DNA from: Flaviramulus_B aquimarinus
Lineage (GTDB): Bacteria; Bacteroidota; Bacteroidia; Flavobacteriales; Flavobacteriaceae
Reading direction: 5' to 3'
Assembly: GCF_039543205.1 (NCBI RefSeq)
Contig: NZ_BAABJH010000001.1
Location: forward strand, 806,001-870,000
Length of the DNA stretch: 64,000 nt
This document shows positions 36,132 to 43,809 of this stretch, piece by piece. The position numbers were made by a program, and so were the translations under genes. The notes under the pieces are model-generated. The model saw only the letters and a program-made list of their open reading frames with translations, searched no databases and had not been told where the DNA came from. Within the stretch, counting starts at the first letter, position 1. Every line of letters begins with the position of its first letter.

Positions 36132-36750
36132 ATTCATACACAACGGTATAAGAAGAAAAATCATTTCCTTTACTATATATTCCTCCTAGCTCTGTTAATT
36201 TGGATTCCAAAATAAATGGAACTAATTTCTCAGCTCCTACACCAATTTCTTCCGAATCAGCAAAGGATGTGATTTTCTTTCCCTTAACAAATACATTGCC
36301 ATCAGTATCAAAAGCATCAACAAGAACCGAGACTCCGTGACACAATGCCGCAATCACCTTCTCTTCTTGTACAAAATGTTGCTGAGTATTGTTTAATAAT
36401 GGATTACTTACAAAATCCCACATTGGATCGTGGCCTCCTGGAAGAAAGTATACTAAATCATACTCCGATGGATTTACTTTATCTAACCTCAAACTAGCAT
36501 TCATTAGAAACATAGCTGTTTTATCTCTTTTAAGTCTAATAGTGTCTTCCGCTATCTAATTCTTTGTTTCGCTCACTGGGTCTATGGCAATATATCCTCC
36601 CTCGACAGAAGTAATTTCAACATGTATGTTTTCTTCTCTTAGTCTATAGAAGGGCGTCGCAACTTCTTCTAACCAAACTCCAGTTTACATACCAAACTCA
36701 CCCAGATCATTATGTGATGTTGTAATAAATAGTACTCTTTTTATGCTTTT
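36130..36750 (-). pseudogene. DJ-1/PfpI-like gene with two stops, cut off at the 3' end
   Basis: The frame reads IKRVLFITTSHNDLGEFGM, TAA, TGVWLEEVATPFYRLREENI … DPVSETKN, TAG, IAEDTIRLKRDK, then runs open through LPGGHDPMWDF and AALCHGVSVL (nucleophile Cys). It ends abruptly in FSSYTVVYE where the crp fragment begins; the paralogue at 36,762 continues past SYVKIDGNIVTGQNPAS. A start ATG is not seen. Clearly inactive. Confidence 0.8.
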
Positions 36751-36761
36751 TTATAATTTCA

Positions 36762-37430
36762 TTATAACAATTTTATCATTTCAACTGCAACTCCGCCAGC
36801 AGATGCAGGGTTCTGTCCTGTCACGATATTTCCGTCAATCTTAACATAGGATTCAAAAGGTTTGGTATGCGAAAATATTGCTCCTTGCTTTTTCAATTCT
36901 TCATCAAGCATAAACGGTATTACGTCTCTAAGTGTGTGATTATCTTCTTCTTCCTCCGCTTTGGTAAAAGAATTGATATTTTTCCCCTCCAATAGATTGC
37001 TTCCATCAGATAATGTCACATTTAGCATGGCTGTGGGTCCATGGCAAACAGCTCCAACGATTCGTCCACTCTCATAAACTTGTTTAATTGTTTCTTTTAC
37101 TAATGGGTTGTCTACCATATCTGTCATTAAACCTAAACCTCCTGGGAAGAAAATAGCATCATAAGATGTAGTATCAATATCACTTAATTTATGACTAAAA
37201 TTAAGCCTTTTAAATCCATTTCCTTCTTTAAATTTTTTACTAAGGTTTTGTGATGAATCGTATCCAACAAATGGTGGTTTACCACCAAGAATACTTGCGA
37301 AATCTACCGTATATCCTTTATTAATAAATTCAAAATATGGGTCTGCTATTTCGGAAAATTCGTAGCCTGCGTTGTGTTGTCCTGTACCTGTTTTGTTAGT
37401 ACTTGTTACTATGAATAGTATGTGTTTCAT
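36762..37430 (-). CDS. DJ-1/PfpI family protein (cytoplasmic)
   Basis: A 222-residue class I amidotransferase-like protein without signal peptide. FFPGGLGLMTDMVDNP and the elbow AVCHGPTAML (Cys at about 130) are the family marks; the end VTGQNPASAGGVAVEMIKLL is complete. Relatives act as chaperones, glyoxalases or stress proteins. It is the intact sister of the truncated copy at 36,130 and lies downstream of the YdhR-like gene, separated by a strong inverted repeat. Confidence 0.82.
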   Translation of the reverse strand: MKHILFIVTSTNKTGTGQHNAGYEFSEIADPYFEFINKGYTVDFASILGGKPPFVGYDSSQNLSKKFKEGNGFKRLNFSHKLSDIDTTSYDAIFFPGGLGLMTDMVDNPLVKETIKQVYESGRIVGAVCHGPTAMLNVTLSDGSNLLEGKNINSFTKAEEEEDNHTLRDVIPFMLDEELKKQGAIFSHTKPFESYVKIDGNIVTGQNPASAGGVAVEMIKLL

Positions 37431-37447
37431 TTACTTTTTTAATAATT

Positions 37448-37486
37448 ACAACAAGAACCTTAGTTTCAAATTAAGGTTCCTGTTGT
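37448..37486. terminator. Strong inverted repeat between YdhR-like and PfpI genes
   Basis: Arms of 15 bp (37,448-37,462 and 37,472-37,486) pair with one mismatch around a 9-base loop. It is placed like a terminator of the YdhR-like gene on the minus strand, but a T tract is weak on that side. Confidence 0.5.
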
Positions 37487-37501
37487 AAAAAATGATTACA
37501 A

Positions 37502-37822
37502 TTAATAATTGTAGTGTGGTGACTTCATATCTCTACTTGCATCTTCAACTATTTCCCCATCAAATATCTTGGTTTGAAAGCTTACACCAAATGTTCTTGG
37601 CTCATTTGGAAAATAGTCCCAAGCAAACTTTTGTGCGTTTTCCAAAGAGTTGAACTCATATAAACCGCCAACGGTTTGAGTACCTATCCCGGACAACCAT
37701 GTTTTTCTAACAAAGCCTTCTTGTTTTTTGATTCCATCATTTATTTTTTTCCAAGGAACTTCTTCAAATGGTACTGAAATTTGCAACTCTGTGTACACAA
37801 ATACTTTTTTTAATTTACTCAT
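37502..37822 (-). CDS. YdhR-like (ABM-fold) putative monooxygenase
   Basis: A 106-residue protein of the dimeric alpha/beta-barrel fold. EGFVRKTWLSGIGTQTVGGLYEFNSLENAQKFAWDYFP corresponds to the core of YdhR proteins, which resemble antibiotic biosynthesis monooxygenases; the substrate is unknown. The promoter (37,868-37,911) carries the TTGT-N6-ACAA site also found before the alpha/beta hydrolase and before the crp-like gene at 39,764, so these genes are probably co-regulated. Confidence 0.7.
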   Translation of the reverse strand: MSKLKKVFVYTELQISVPFEEVPWKKINDGIKKQEGFVRKTWLSGIGTQTVGGLYEFNSLENAQKFAWDYFPNEPRTFGVSFQTKIFDGEIVEDASRDMKSPHYNY

Positions 37823-37867
37823 AATTTTATGTTTTAAATTATTTGGCTAATCTGCCAAACAACAATA

Positions 37868-37911
37868 CAAAGATGAGTAGTGCTTGAAAATTAAAAGTTG
37901 TCTTATGACAA
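37868..37911 (-). promoter_or_regulatory. TTGT-type promoter of the YdhR-like gene
   Basis: Palindrome TTGTCTTATGACAA at 37,898-37,911 (TTGT-N6-ACAA) and -7 box CATCTTTG (37,868-37,875) on the minus strand; centre to centre 33 bp, 76 bp before the start codon. Confidence 0.7.
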
Positions 37912-37993
37912 TGTTTTGAAGCTTTTAAGTCTATCATCCTTCATTTTTTACCTTTAGCATTTAACCGTCTGGTTGCCTTTTCTAAATAAGTAT

Positions 37994-38025
37994 AAAAAAA
38001 AAGGGATCACTTTAGTGTCCCCTTT
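37994..38025 (-). terminator. Terminator after the alpha/beta hydrolase gene
   Basis: AAAGGGATCAC (38,000-38,010) pairs with GTGTCCCCTTT (38,015-38,025) with two mismatches, and the A run to the left gives a T tract on the minus strand, 30 bases after the hydrolase stop. Confidence 0.7.
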
Positions 38026-38055
38026 AATCAATCATATTTAGTTGTTGTTTTAACG

Positions 38056-38787
38056 TTAAGTTATGGCAATTTTAACGATCGCTTCAGCTAATTCTTTAGG
38101 CGCGGTTTCTAATGGAACATGTCCTTGTTCAAGAGTAACCACCTCTTCAATTCCCAGCATCTTTTGACCGTGTCTTTGTTCTTCAATTGTAATAGCTCTA
38201 TCCAATGTAGCTTCAATATAAGCTTTGGGTACTCTGCCAAAATTTTCAGGAGTTGTAATAACCTGTTCAAAGAATGGTTTCGTTGCTTGTGCCACTAACT
38301 TTGGCAATAATGCATCAATTTGAGCATCTGTTGCACCTGTAAATATAATCTCTTTTATTGTTTCTCTGCTCATGGTAGCAGTACTTTTGTCTTTAGAGAA
38401 AATTAAATTGTCTAGAAATTCACTTCCTTTGTCGGCTTCAAAAACCTCATAAGCAGTTTTACCTTCGTAAGGGGCAGCTGATGCAACAAACACTAGTTTT
38501 TCAATTTTTTCCGGTAGGTCTTCTGCCACTTTACTGATTACGAATCCGGCAAAACTATGTCCAACTAAAATCACTTGACCATCCATTTTTGCCAGTTCTT
38601 TTTTTACTCGATTCACATATACAGACAGAGTAATTTCAGAAGTTGGTGTTTTGTCATCACCGTGTCCTGGTAAATCGATGGCTTTCACCGTATGCCTTTT
38701 CTGTTCTATGTATTCCGCAGTTTGCTTCCAAGACCATGCACCTTCCCATGCACCATGGATTAATAAAATTGTTTTTGACTTACTCAT
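38056..38787 (-). CDS. Alpha/beta hydrolase (methylesterase/hydroxynitrile-lyase type)
   Basis: A 243-residue soluble hydrolase. HGAWEGAWSW is the oxyanion-hole region, GHSFAG holds the nucleophile Ser (about 79) and EQGHVPLETAP the catalytic His near the end; this set is typical of the plant methylesterase/HNL-like group (PF12697) that also includes bacterial esterases. The substrate is unknown. It is preceded by a TTGT-type promoter whose palindrome overlaps the stop codon of the EamA gene. Confidence 0.82.
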   Translation of the reverse strand: MSKSKTILLIHGAWEGAWSWKQTAEYIEQKRHTVKAIDLPGHGDDKTPTSEITLSVYVNRVKKELAKMDGQVILVGHSFAGFVISKVAEDLPEKIEKLVFVASAAPYEGKTAYEVFEADKGSEFLDNLIFSKDKSTATMSRETIKEIIFTGATDAQIDALLPKLVAQATKPFFEQVITTPENFGRVPKAYIEATLDRAITIEEQRHGQKMLGIEEVVTLEQGHVPLETAPKELAEAIVKIAIT

Positions 38788-38830
38788 AATTTTTATTTTA
38801 CGTAGAGAACTTAGTTGTTCAACAACGCTG

Positions 38831-38874
38831 CAAATGTTGCATGAATAGAAAGCTTAAAAGTTGTCTTATGACAA
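38831..38874 (-). promoter_or_regulatory. TTGT-type promoter of the alpha/beta hydrolase
   Basis: Palindrome TTGTCTTATGACAA at 38,861-38,874, identical to that at 37,898, and -7 box AACATTTG (38,831-38,838) on the minus strand; centre to centre 33 bp. The palindrome covers the last codons and stop of the EamA gene. Confidence 0.7.
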
Positions 38875-39753
38875 TGTCTTGAAAAATTTTGAAGAACTAC
38901 TTTTACTAATCAACACCCCAATAACAATACACAAACCACCTATTAAATGATAGCTGTGTAGCTGTTCGCTGAAAAGAATAGCAAATAGTGCTGCAGATAA
39001 TGGGACAATATTCATATAAATCCCTGCTTTATCGGCACCTGCAATTTGAACTCCTTTTTGCCATAAAAAATAAGCTAGTGCTGTACCTAAACATCCAATA
39101 CCAAACACAGCCATCCAAAAATCACTTGTATGTGTTGTAATGATTTCCATTCCGCTAAAGGGTAATAAGATGAAGAAACCTATTAGACAGCATAAACTTG
39201 TTAAAAGTGTAAAATTTAAACTCGATATTGCTGTGTTATATTTTTTTACCCAAACATGATGCAGCGCAAAAAATACATTGGCTATTAATATGAGAATATC
39301 CCCATAATTAAATTGGATGTTACTAAAGTTGGTTACATTTCCTTTTAAGATTAAATAACATACTCCAAAGAACGCAATGATAATACCTGTTATTTGAATT
39401 TTATTGATTGGGGTCTTTAATATTTTAAAAGAGAAAAGTAGTGTAAGTGCGGGATTTAAACTCACGATAAGTGCTGCGTTTACTGCTGAGGTATTTAGTA
39501 ATCCTAGAAAGAAAAATAAATTAAACCCGAAAAGACCAATAAATCCTGTAAGCGAAATACCTTTTAGGTTTTTTCGAATTATATTAAATGTGGGGAGTTT
39601 TTTGGCACCCAAAATCATCAATGTCACAACTCCAAATAAAAAACGCCAGAATCCAGCTTCAATAAAATTAACTTCTTTTAATATTATCTTGGCTAAATGG
39701 AAGTTTAATCCTAAAAATACAGTGGCAATGATTAAATAGAATGTCGCCTTCAT
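38866..39753 (-). CDS. EamA/DMT-family transporter
   Basis: Inner-membrane exporter or permease of the drug/metabolite transporter superfamily, about 295 residues with ten helices in two EamA repeats. FLGLNFHLAKIILKEVNFIEAGFWRF starts the first repeat and GCLGTALAYFLWQKGVQIAGADKAGIYMNIVPLSAALFAILF is the hallmark of the second. I took the ATG at 39,753 as start (10 bases after the regulator stop). It forms an operon with the Crp-type regulator upstream, which suggests export of the compound sensed. Confidence 0.85.
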   Translation of the reverse strand: MKATFYLIIATVFLGLNFHLAKIILKEVNFIEAGFWRFLFGVVTLMILGAKKLPTFNIIRKNLKGISLTGFIGLFGFNLFFFLGLLNTSAVNAALIVSLNPALTLLFSFKILKTPINKIQITGIIIAFFGVCYLILKGNVTNFSNIQFNYGDILILIANVFFALHHVWVKKYNTAISSLNFTLLTSLCCLIGFFILLPFSGMEIITTHTSDFWMAVFGIGCLGTALAYFLWQKGVQIAGADKAGIYMNIVPLSAALFAILFSEQLHSYHLIGGLCIVIGVLISKSSSSKFFKTLS

Positions 39754-39763
39754 AAACAACAGA

Positions 39764-40333
39764 CTACAATTTTGCTCGTAATTTACTCAACGTAGAATTA
39801 GTCATTCCTAAATACGATGCCACCGCTTTACTTGATATACGAGATAGTAATTTTGGTTCATGTTCCATAACCCATTTGAGTTTATCCATCCCTTCCATTC
39901 CTAAAAAACTATAAATTCTCATTTGTGAATGAATAAAAGCAAATTCCATAAATTGATGATATACATTTGCAAATTGCGGCACAGTATCAACTAATTTGTA
40001 AAAATCATCTCTATAAATAATCAGTAATTCTGAAGGTTCAAACGAGACCAGACAATCTCTTGATGGCTTTTGAAGAATAAAACTGGTGTTTGCAGACATG
40101 ATGAAATTCTCTAAAGCAAAGTATCCGGTAATTTCATTGCCTTTATTATCTATTTCATAGAGTCTTAAACACCCTTTTTTGATAAAATAGAAATGTTTAC
40201 ATACTTGACCAATATTACATAACATTTCATTTCGGGTTGTTTTTAAAGGTTTAAAACAAGCAGTTATTTCTTGAAGTTCTTTTTGCCCTATCTTTCCGTG
40301 ACTTTTGATATATTGCTCTAATTCTTGATACAC
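39764..40333 (-). CDS. Crp/Fnr-type regulator, helix NSTLSK
   Basis: A 189-residue transcription factor with an N-terminal cNMP-binding-like beta-roll (residues 20-120; CKHFYFIKKGCLRLYEIDNKGNEITGYFALENF) and a short C-terminal HTH (KAVASYLGMTNSTLSKLRAKL). At the Crp positions 180/181/185 it has Asn, Ser and Lys. Canonical cAMP-contact residues are not evident. Its own promoter carries TTGT-N6-ACAA, as do the two hydrolase/YdhR promoters downstream, so it is the likely regulator of all three. Confidence 0.82.
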   Translation of the reverse strand: MYQELEQYIKSHGKIGQKELQEITACFKPLKTTRNEMLCNIGQVCKHFYFIKKGCLRLYEIDNKGNEITGYFALENFIMSANTSFILQKPSRDCLVSFEPSELLIIYRDDFYKLVDTVPQFANVYHQFMEFAFIHSQMRIYSFLGMEGMDKLKWVMEHEPKLLSRISSKAVASYLGMTNSTLSKLRAKL

Positions 40334-40365
40334 TTTTAATTTCTTAACTTGTTGAATTCATAGCA

Positions 40366-40409
40366 CGAAGATAAGAAGTGTTATTCAACCCATTATTGTT
40401 TTATGACAA
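40366..40409 (-). promoter_or_regulatory. TTGT-type promoter of the crp-like gene (39,764)
   Basis: Palindrome TTGTTTTATGACAA at 40,396-40,409 and -7 box TATCTTCG (40,366-40,373) on the minus strand; centre to centre 33 bp. This suggests autoregulation. Confidence 0.65.
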
Positions 40410-40490
40410 CCTTTTAAATTGCTAAGTTTTTTATTTGTCTCTAGTGTTGAAAAAGCCTTTTCCTATTCAAAGAAGGTAACTATTCAGCTT

Positions 40491-41354
40491 TTACTCCACA
40501 GGTAAATGTCTTTCTAAAAAGTCATATACTAAATCAAAATGTATCATTGGTTCTATATGTCCTCCGTCCAATATTATATGTTCGTTAAAGTGTTTGAATT
40601 TTTTATTTTTCAACCTTTCGATTATTTGGTTTGACATAGATGTTGCAGGCCATTGGTCATCATTTTTACCTGACAGAATCAAAATAGGTCCATTTATGTT
40701 TTCTACATGAATTTCTGCTTTTTTGACTGCTTCTTTATCTTCAAGCATCATACTAAATGCAGTGTATATATCTCCTTTTAGTGCTGGTGATATTGTTTTT
40801 AATGGCGCGGGTACATAAGGTACTTCATTGCCTTTGTAAGTCCAAGAAGATGTGTTTGAAGACCAGGTAATTGCTGGGAAGCTTACATTTGATGTAGATA
40901 AGGCAATAACTGCTTTGTATTGATTGTATCTGCTTGCTAAATTTAGAATTAATTCGCCACCTTTAGAACCTCCTATTAGAGCTATTTTTGATTCATCAAT
41001 TTTATTTTTTTTAGCGATATTCATTATAGTATCAGAAATTGCATCTAATGAAATTCTGTCGAGACTTCTCGGTGTTCCGTCTGCATTGAAATACCCGATT
41101 GCTAAAATCGCATAGCCTTTTTGAATAAGACTATCTCTTTTACCTTTCATATGATTCCGGTGCCAATCAATTGCACCCTCTGCACCACCAAAAGCTACAA
41201 TCAATGGTTGATTGTCAGAATCACCTAAATATAATAAGGTTTCAACAACTCCGCTTTCTTTTGGAAGTGATGGTACATAAGTAAAAATGTAGATAATTCC
41301 TGCTATAAAAATCATGGAAATTATTAGTAAAATTCTTTTTGCTCTTTTTTTCAT
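40491..41354 (-). CDS. Membrane-anchored acyl-CoA thioesterase/BAAT C-terminal-type hydrolase
   Basis: A 287-residue alpha/beta hydrolase with one N-terminal membrane helix (6-27), probably facing the periplasm. IGGSKGGELILNLASRY holds the nucleophile Ser (about 147), GKNDDQWPATSM the Asp and DGGHIEPMIHF the His, the layout of the BAAT C-terminal family (PF08840). The N-terminal thioesterase domain of the eukaryotic enzymes is missing, so the substrate is uncertain. Its promoter has a TTTGA-N6-TCAAA palindrome placed right behind the adjacent regulator. Confidence 0.78.
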   Translation of the reverse strand: MKKRAKRILLIISMIFIAGIIYIFTYVPSLPKESGVVETLLYLGDSDNQPLIVAFGGAEGAIDWHRNHMKGKRDSLIQKGYAILAIGYFNADGTPRSLDRISLDAISDTIMNIAKKNKIDESKIALIGGSKGGELILNLASRYNQYKAVIALSTSNVSFPAITWSSNTSSWTYKGNEVPYVPAPLKTISPALKGDIYTAFSMMLEDKEAVKKAEIHVENINGPILILSGKNDDQWPATSMSNQIIERLKNKKFKHFNEHIILDGGHIEPMIHFDLVYDFLERHLPVE

Positions 41355-41373
41355 AATAGATTACGTGATTTAG

Positions 41374-41419
41374 CAAAAGTAACAAGTTCGAATAAGAAAA
41401 AATTTGACATATATCAAAT
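41374..41419 (-). promoter_or_regulatory. TTTGA-type promoter of the BAAT-like hydrolase
   Basis: Palindrome ATTTGACATATATCAAAT at 41,402-41,419 (TTTGA-N6-TCAAA, Fnr-like) and a perfect -7 box TACTTTTG (41,374-41,381) on the minus strand; centre to centre 33 bp. The palindrome lies 2 bp after the stop of the regulator gene. Confidence 0.75.
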
Positions 41420-41421
41420 AA

Positions 41422-42018
41422 TTACTTTTCAGCCCTTATTCTACTTAACGTCTCTTGAGTTATTCCTAAATATGAAGCAACCATACCCAAAGGAATTCGA
41501 TGATAAATATTAGAATAGTTTTTTTGAAAATGATTATATCTTTCTTTGGCAGATGTAAATCTTATAGAGGTTATACGTTCCATAAAATGTCCAAAAACAG
41601 TTCCCATTGATAAACGAGCGTAACGCTCCATTTCAGGAAAATTGTCAAAAAGATATACAAGGTCGTTTACGTTTATGAAATATGCTTCTGTATATTCAAT
41701 CGCATCAATGTAGTAATTATCTTTTTCTCCTTGCATAAAGCTTTTGGGTGAGTTGACCCATTCACCTGTTTCTGAAAAATATTCGCTGATTTCTTTTCCA
41801 TTTTTAATAAAATAGGTTCGTAGAATACCCTTGTTAATGAAATAGCTTTTTTTAGAGATATTGTTTGCGTTTAAAACGAGTTCTCCTTTTTGAAATACTA
41901 CAGGCTTTATTCGTTTTGAAAGTTCAAACTTCAAATTTTCTGAAAGACTTATGAATTTTTCAAAATGGGTGAATATATTTTCTGTTGTTTCGATGTTGCT
42001 TTTATAGCTCATAGGCAA
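41422..42018 (-). CDS. Crp/Fnr-type regulator, helix QETLSR
   Basis: A 198-residue regulator: beta-roll (about 30-130, SKKSYFINKGILRTYFIKNGKEISEYF), dimer helix, and HTH GMVASYLGITQETLSRIRAEK. The recognition helix has Glu, Ser and Arg where Fnr has Glu209, Ser212 and Arg213, which read TTGA; the palindrome after the gene is TTTGA-N6-TCAAA. There are no Fnr cluster cysteines at the N-terminus, so it does not sense oxygen the Fnr way. It is co-transcribed with the SnoaL-like gene 6 bases upstream. Confidence 0.82.
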   Translation of the reverse strand: MPMSYKSNIETTENIFTHFEKFISLSENLKFELSKRIKPVVFQKGELVLNANNISKKSYFINKGILRTYFIKNGKEISEYFSETGEWVNSPKSFMQGEKDNYYIDAIEYTEAYFINVNDLVYLFDNFPEMERYARLSMGTVFGHFMERITSIRFTSAKERYNHFQKNYSNIYHRIPLGMVASYLGITQETLSRIRAEK

Positions 42019-42024
42019 TAGTTT

Positions 42025-42477
42025 TTATTCTTTCATTTGTGCATAAAATTTTCTCCATTCAGAAGTATCGTAAATCAAATGAGATTCTTTTATAATTCCA
42101 TTTTCAACCTTAAACCATTCAGAAGCTATGTTTGATTTTAACCCAGGAATAGATGATTTGAATTCATAGAATGTAGCTACCCAATTGCCATTTTCAGATA
42201 TGTTAATAATATTTATTCTAGTTATTACGGCTCCAATTTCTTGAGCCAATTTTATAAATTCTGCTTTAGAATTTAACGCAACCATAGGGTTCTTAAATTT
42301 GTAATCGTCAGCTAATAAATCCAAAGATTTTTTAATTTGTGTTGAGTCATTAAACCCGTTTAAAAACTTTGTTACAATTTCTTGATTTGTCATATTATTT
42401 CTTTCCTTTTTTTGCGCATAGGTGTTAATAGAGAATATTATGATTCCTATTAAAAGTGCGCGTTTAATTAATCTCAT
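42025..42477 (-). CDS. Exported SnoaL/NTF2-like protein
   Basis: A 150-residue protein with a signal peptide (to about residue 21, NTYAQ) and an NTF2-like domain: VTKFLNGFNDSTQIKKSLDLLADDYKFKNPMVALNSKAEFI and VATFYEFKSSIPGLKSNIASEWFKVENGIIKESHLIYD. Such proteins bind or isomerise small molecules. An internal ATG at 42,393 (MTNQEIV) could give a cytoplasmic form. It heads an operon with the regulator at 41,422. Confidence 0.75.
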   Translation of the reverse strand: MRLIKRALLIGIIIFSINTYAQKKERNNMTNQEIVTKFLNGFNDSTQIKKSLDLLADDYKFKNPMVALNSKAEFIKLAQEIGAVITRINIINISENGNWVATFYEFKSSIPGLKSNIASEWFKVENGIIKESHLIYDTSEWRKFYAQMKE

Positions 42478-42503
42478 AATTTTATTTTAAATTGATGATG
42501 AGA

Positions 42504-42551
42504 CAAAATTCAGAATTATAAACGTTTTAATTCTTGGTAAAAACCAAGAAT
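42504..42551 (-). promoter_or_regulatory. CTTGG-type promoter of the SnoaL-like gene
   Basis: A perfect 9-bp inverted repeat, ATTCTTGGT (42,530-42,538) and ACCAAGAAT (42,543-42,551), that is CTTGG-N6-CCAAG, and -7 box GAATTTTG (42,504-42,511) on the minus strand; centre to centre 33 bp. It begins 1 bp after the regulator stop at 42,553. Confidence 0.72.
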
Positions 42552-42552
42552 T

Positions 42553-43113
42553 TCAAAGCTTGATTGTGTTGATTAACTTGCTGAAATTAGTTGGGTCAAT
42601 TCGTAAATATGAAGCAATATCTTTCTGAAGAATCATATTTAGTAAGTGTGGACTTCTCTTTGTGAATTCTTTGAAACGAGTTTCAGTATTGAAAGCCATT
42701 AAGTGATGATGTCTCTCTATAATACCCAACAAAAATTGTTCTGTAATTTTTCTAAAAAGAGTTTCGAGTTCTCTATTTTTTTGTATTAGTTCACTATGTT
42801 TTTTATAAGATATCCGTAATAATTTACTATCAGTAATTGTTTCTAAGTAATATCTTGAAGGTGTTTGAGTTAGAAAAGATTCCATAACACCACTAAATGA
42901 TGGGTTATAAGCAAAAAACATTATATGTTCTTTTCCTTCATTTAAATAGTATGATTTTTGAATGCCTTCTTCTACAAAATATATATAACGTTCAGTTTTT
43001 CCAGATTCAGTCATTATAGTTTTTTTTGGTATTGAGTATTCAGCCCAATATGATATATATTCATCTAGAATTTTATCATTTACTTTATATATATCTGATA
43101 GGAATTTTTTCAA
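42553..43113 (-). CDS. Crp/Fnr-type regulator, helix PTNFSK
   Basis: A 186-residue regulator with a cNMP-type beta-roll (RYIYFVEEGIQKSYYLNEGKEHIMFFAYNPSF, about 45-80) and HTH QKDIASYLRIDPTNFSKLINTIKL. Pro, Thr and Lys take the Crp 180/181/185 positions, so GTGA recognition is not expected; the adjacent palindrome is CTTGG-N6-CCAAG. It lies directly before the promoter of the SnoaL-crp pair. No own-promoter copy of the palindrome is seen upstream. Confidence 0.82.
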   Translation of the reverse strand: MKKFLSDIYKVNDKILDEYISYWAEYSIPKKTIMTESGKTERYIYFVEEGIQKSYYLNEGKEHIMFFAYNPSFSGVMESFLTQTPSRYYLETITDSKLLRISYKKHSELIQKNRELETLFRKITEQFLLGIIERHHHLMAFNTETRFKEFTKRSPHLLNMILQKDIASYLRIDPTNFSKLINTIKL

Positions 43114-43131
43114 GCGTAACTTTTTTAATTA

Positions 43132-43270
43132 TTGCCAACGGTCGCGTATCTATAAAAGTAAGAGGTTTAACAACTATACTTTTACGATGGATGAAAGATA
43201 ATAAAAAAGCGCAAACCAATTGGCTTGCGCTAGAACTGCTATTAATTATACAAGTTTTGGCTACCGTAAT
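43132..43270. repeat. Long intergenic inverted repeat R2
   Basis: TTGCCAACGGTCGCGTAT at the left and ATACAAGTTTTGGCTACC at the right form loose outer arms; the right half holds a strong hairpin that is a terminator. The right 65 bp recur in inverted orientation at 50,497-50,562. Confidence 0.5.
43202..43231 (-). terminator. Terminator after the AhpD-like gene
   Basis: AGCGCAA (43,208-43,214) pairs with TTGCGCT (43,225-43,231), with CCAATTGG in the loop, and the A run 43,203-43,208 becomes a T tract on the minus strand. A near-identical terminator serves the plus-strand SDR gene at 50,524. Confidence 0.75.
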
Positions 43271-43722
43271 TAATCACTTACTTTATAATTCCCTGGTGTA
43301 AATTCGAAAACTTTCATTAATCGATTCCAAGTATTACTTTGAGATATTGCCAATGTTAAAAAACATATTTCTTCTTTGGAAAAGAAACTTAATAATGGAT
43401 TATATATATTATCTGGTATTCGTTTGCGTTCCAATTTGGTAACCGCATCTGTAAAATATAGTGTTGCCCTTTCTCTATCTGAAAAGTAAGGTGTTTCTTC
43501 CCAAACACATAAAGATGATAGTCGTAGATCAGATTCGCCCAAATTCTTTAGTTCTTTATGATGCATATCCACACAATAGGCACAGCTATTCCTTTGAGCT
43601 GTTCTTAATCTTATCATTTCTATCAATTTTCTATCTAATGTTGAATTGATAATTGAGTCTTCAATAGTTCTTAAGTTTTCAAACATTCCGTTTGGGATCT
43701 CTTGATATGTAATTCGTTCCAT
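43270..43722 (-). CDS. Carboxymuconolactone decarboxylase (AhpD-like) protein
   Basis: A 150-residue all-helical protein of the AhpD/CMD family. The redox motif is NSCAYCVDMHHKEL (Cys-x-x-Cys with the following His, at about 47-54), so peroxide or disulfide reductase activity is likely rather than decarboxylation. QSNTWNRLMKVFEF near the end fits the family. Its promoter carries a perfect TTAA-N6-TTAA palindrome right behind the neighbouring regulator. Confidence 0.82.
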   Translation of the reverse strand: MERITYQEIPNGMFENLRTIEDSIINSTLDRKLIEMIRLRTAQRNSCAYCVDMHHKELKNLGESDLRLSSLCVWEETPYFSDRERATLYFTDAVTKLERKRIPDNIYNPLLSFFSKEEICFLTLAISQSNTWNRLMKVFEFTPGNYKVSD

Positions 43723-43751
43723 GATTATTATGCTTTAATTAATTTATGAAG

Positions 43752-43795
43752 CAAAATTACTATGTGTCTGTCTTATAAAAATTAAGATATCTTAA
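43752..43795 (-). promoter_or_regulatory. TTAA-type promoter of the AhpD-like gene
   Basis: Perfect palindrome TTAAGATATCTTAA at 43,782-43,795 and perfect -7 box TAATTTTG (43,752-43,759) on the minus strand; centre to centre 33 bp. The palindrome starts 14 bp past the stop of the regulator at 43,810. Confidence 0.75.
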
Positions 43796-43809
43796 GAAGT
43801 GAAATACAT

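Noticed and set aside
43026..43301. Plus-strand 91-residue open frame across repeat R2
   Set aside because: It runs through the start of a regulator gene, a terminator hairpin and the end of the AhpD gene; it is a by-product of the repeat.
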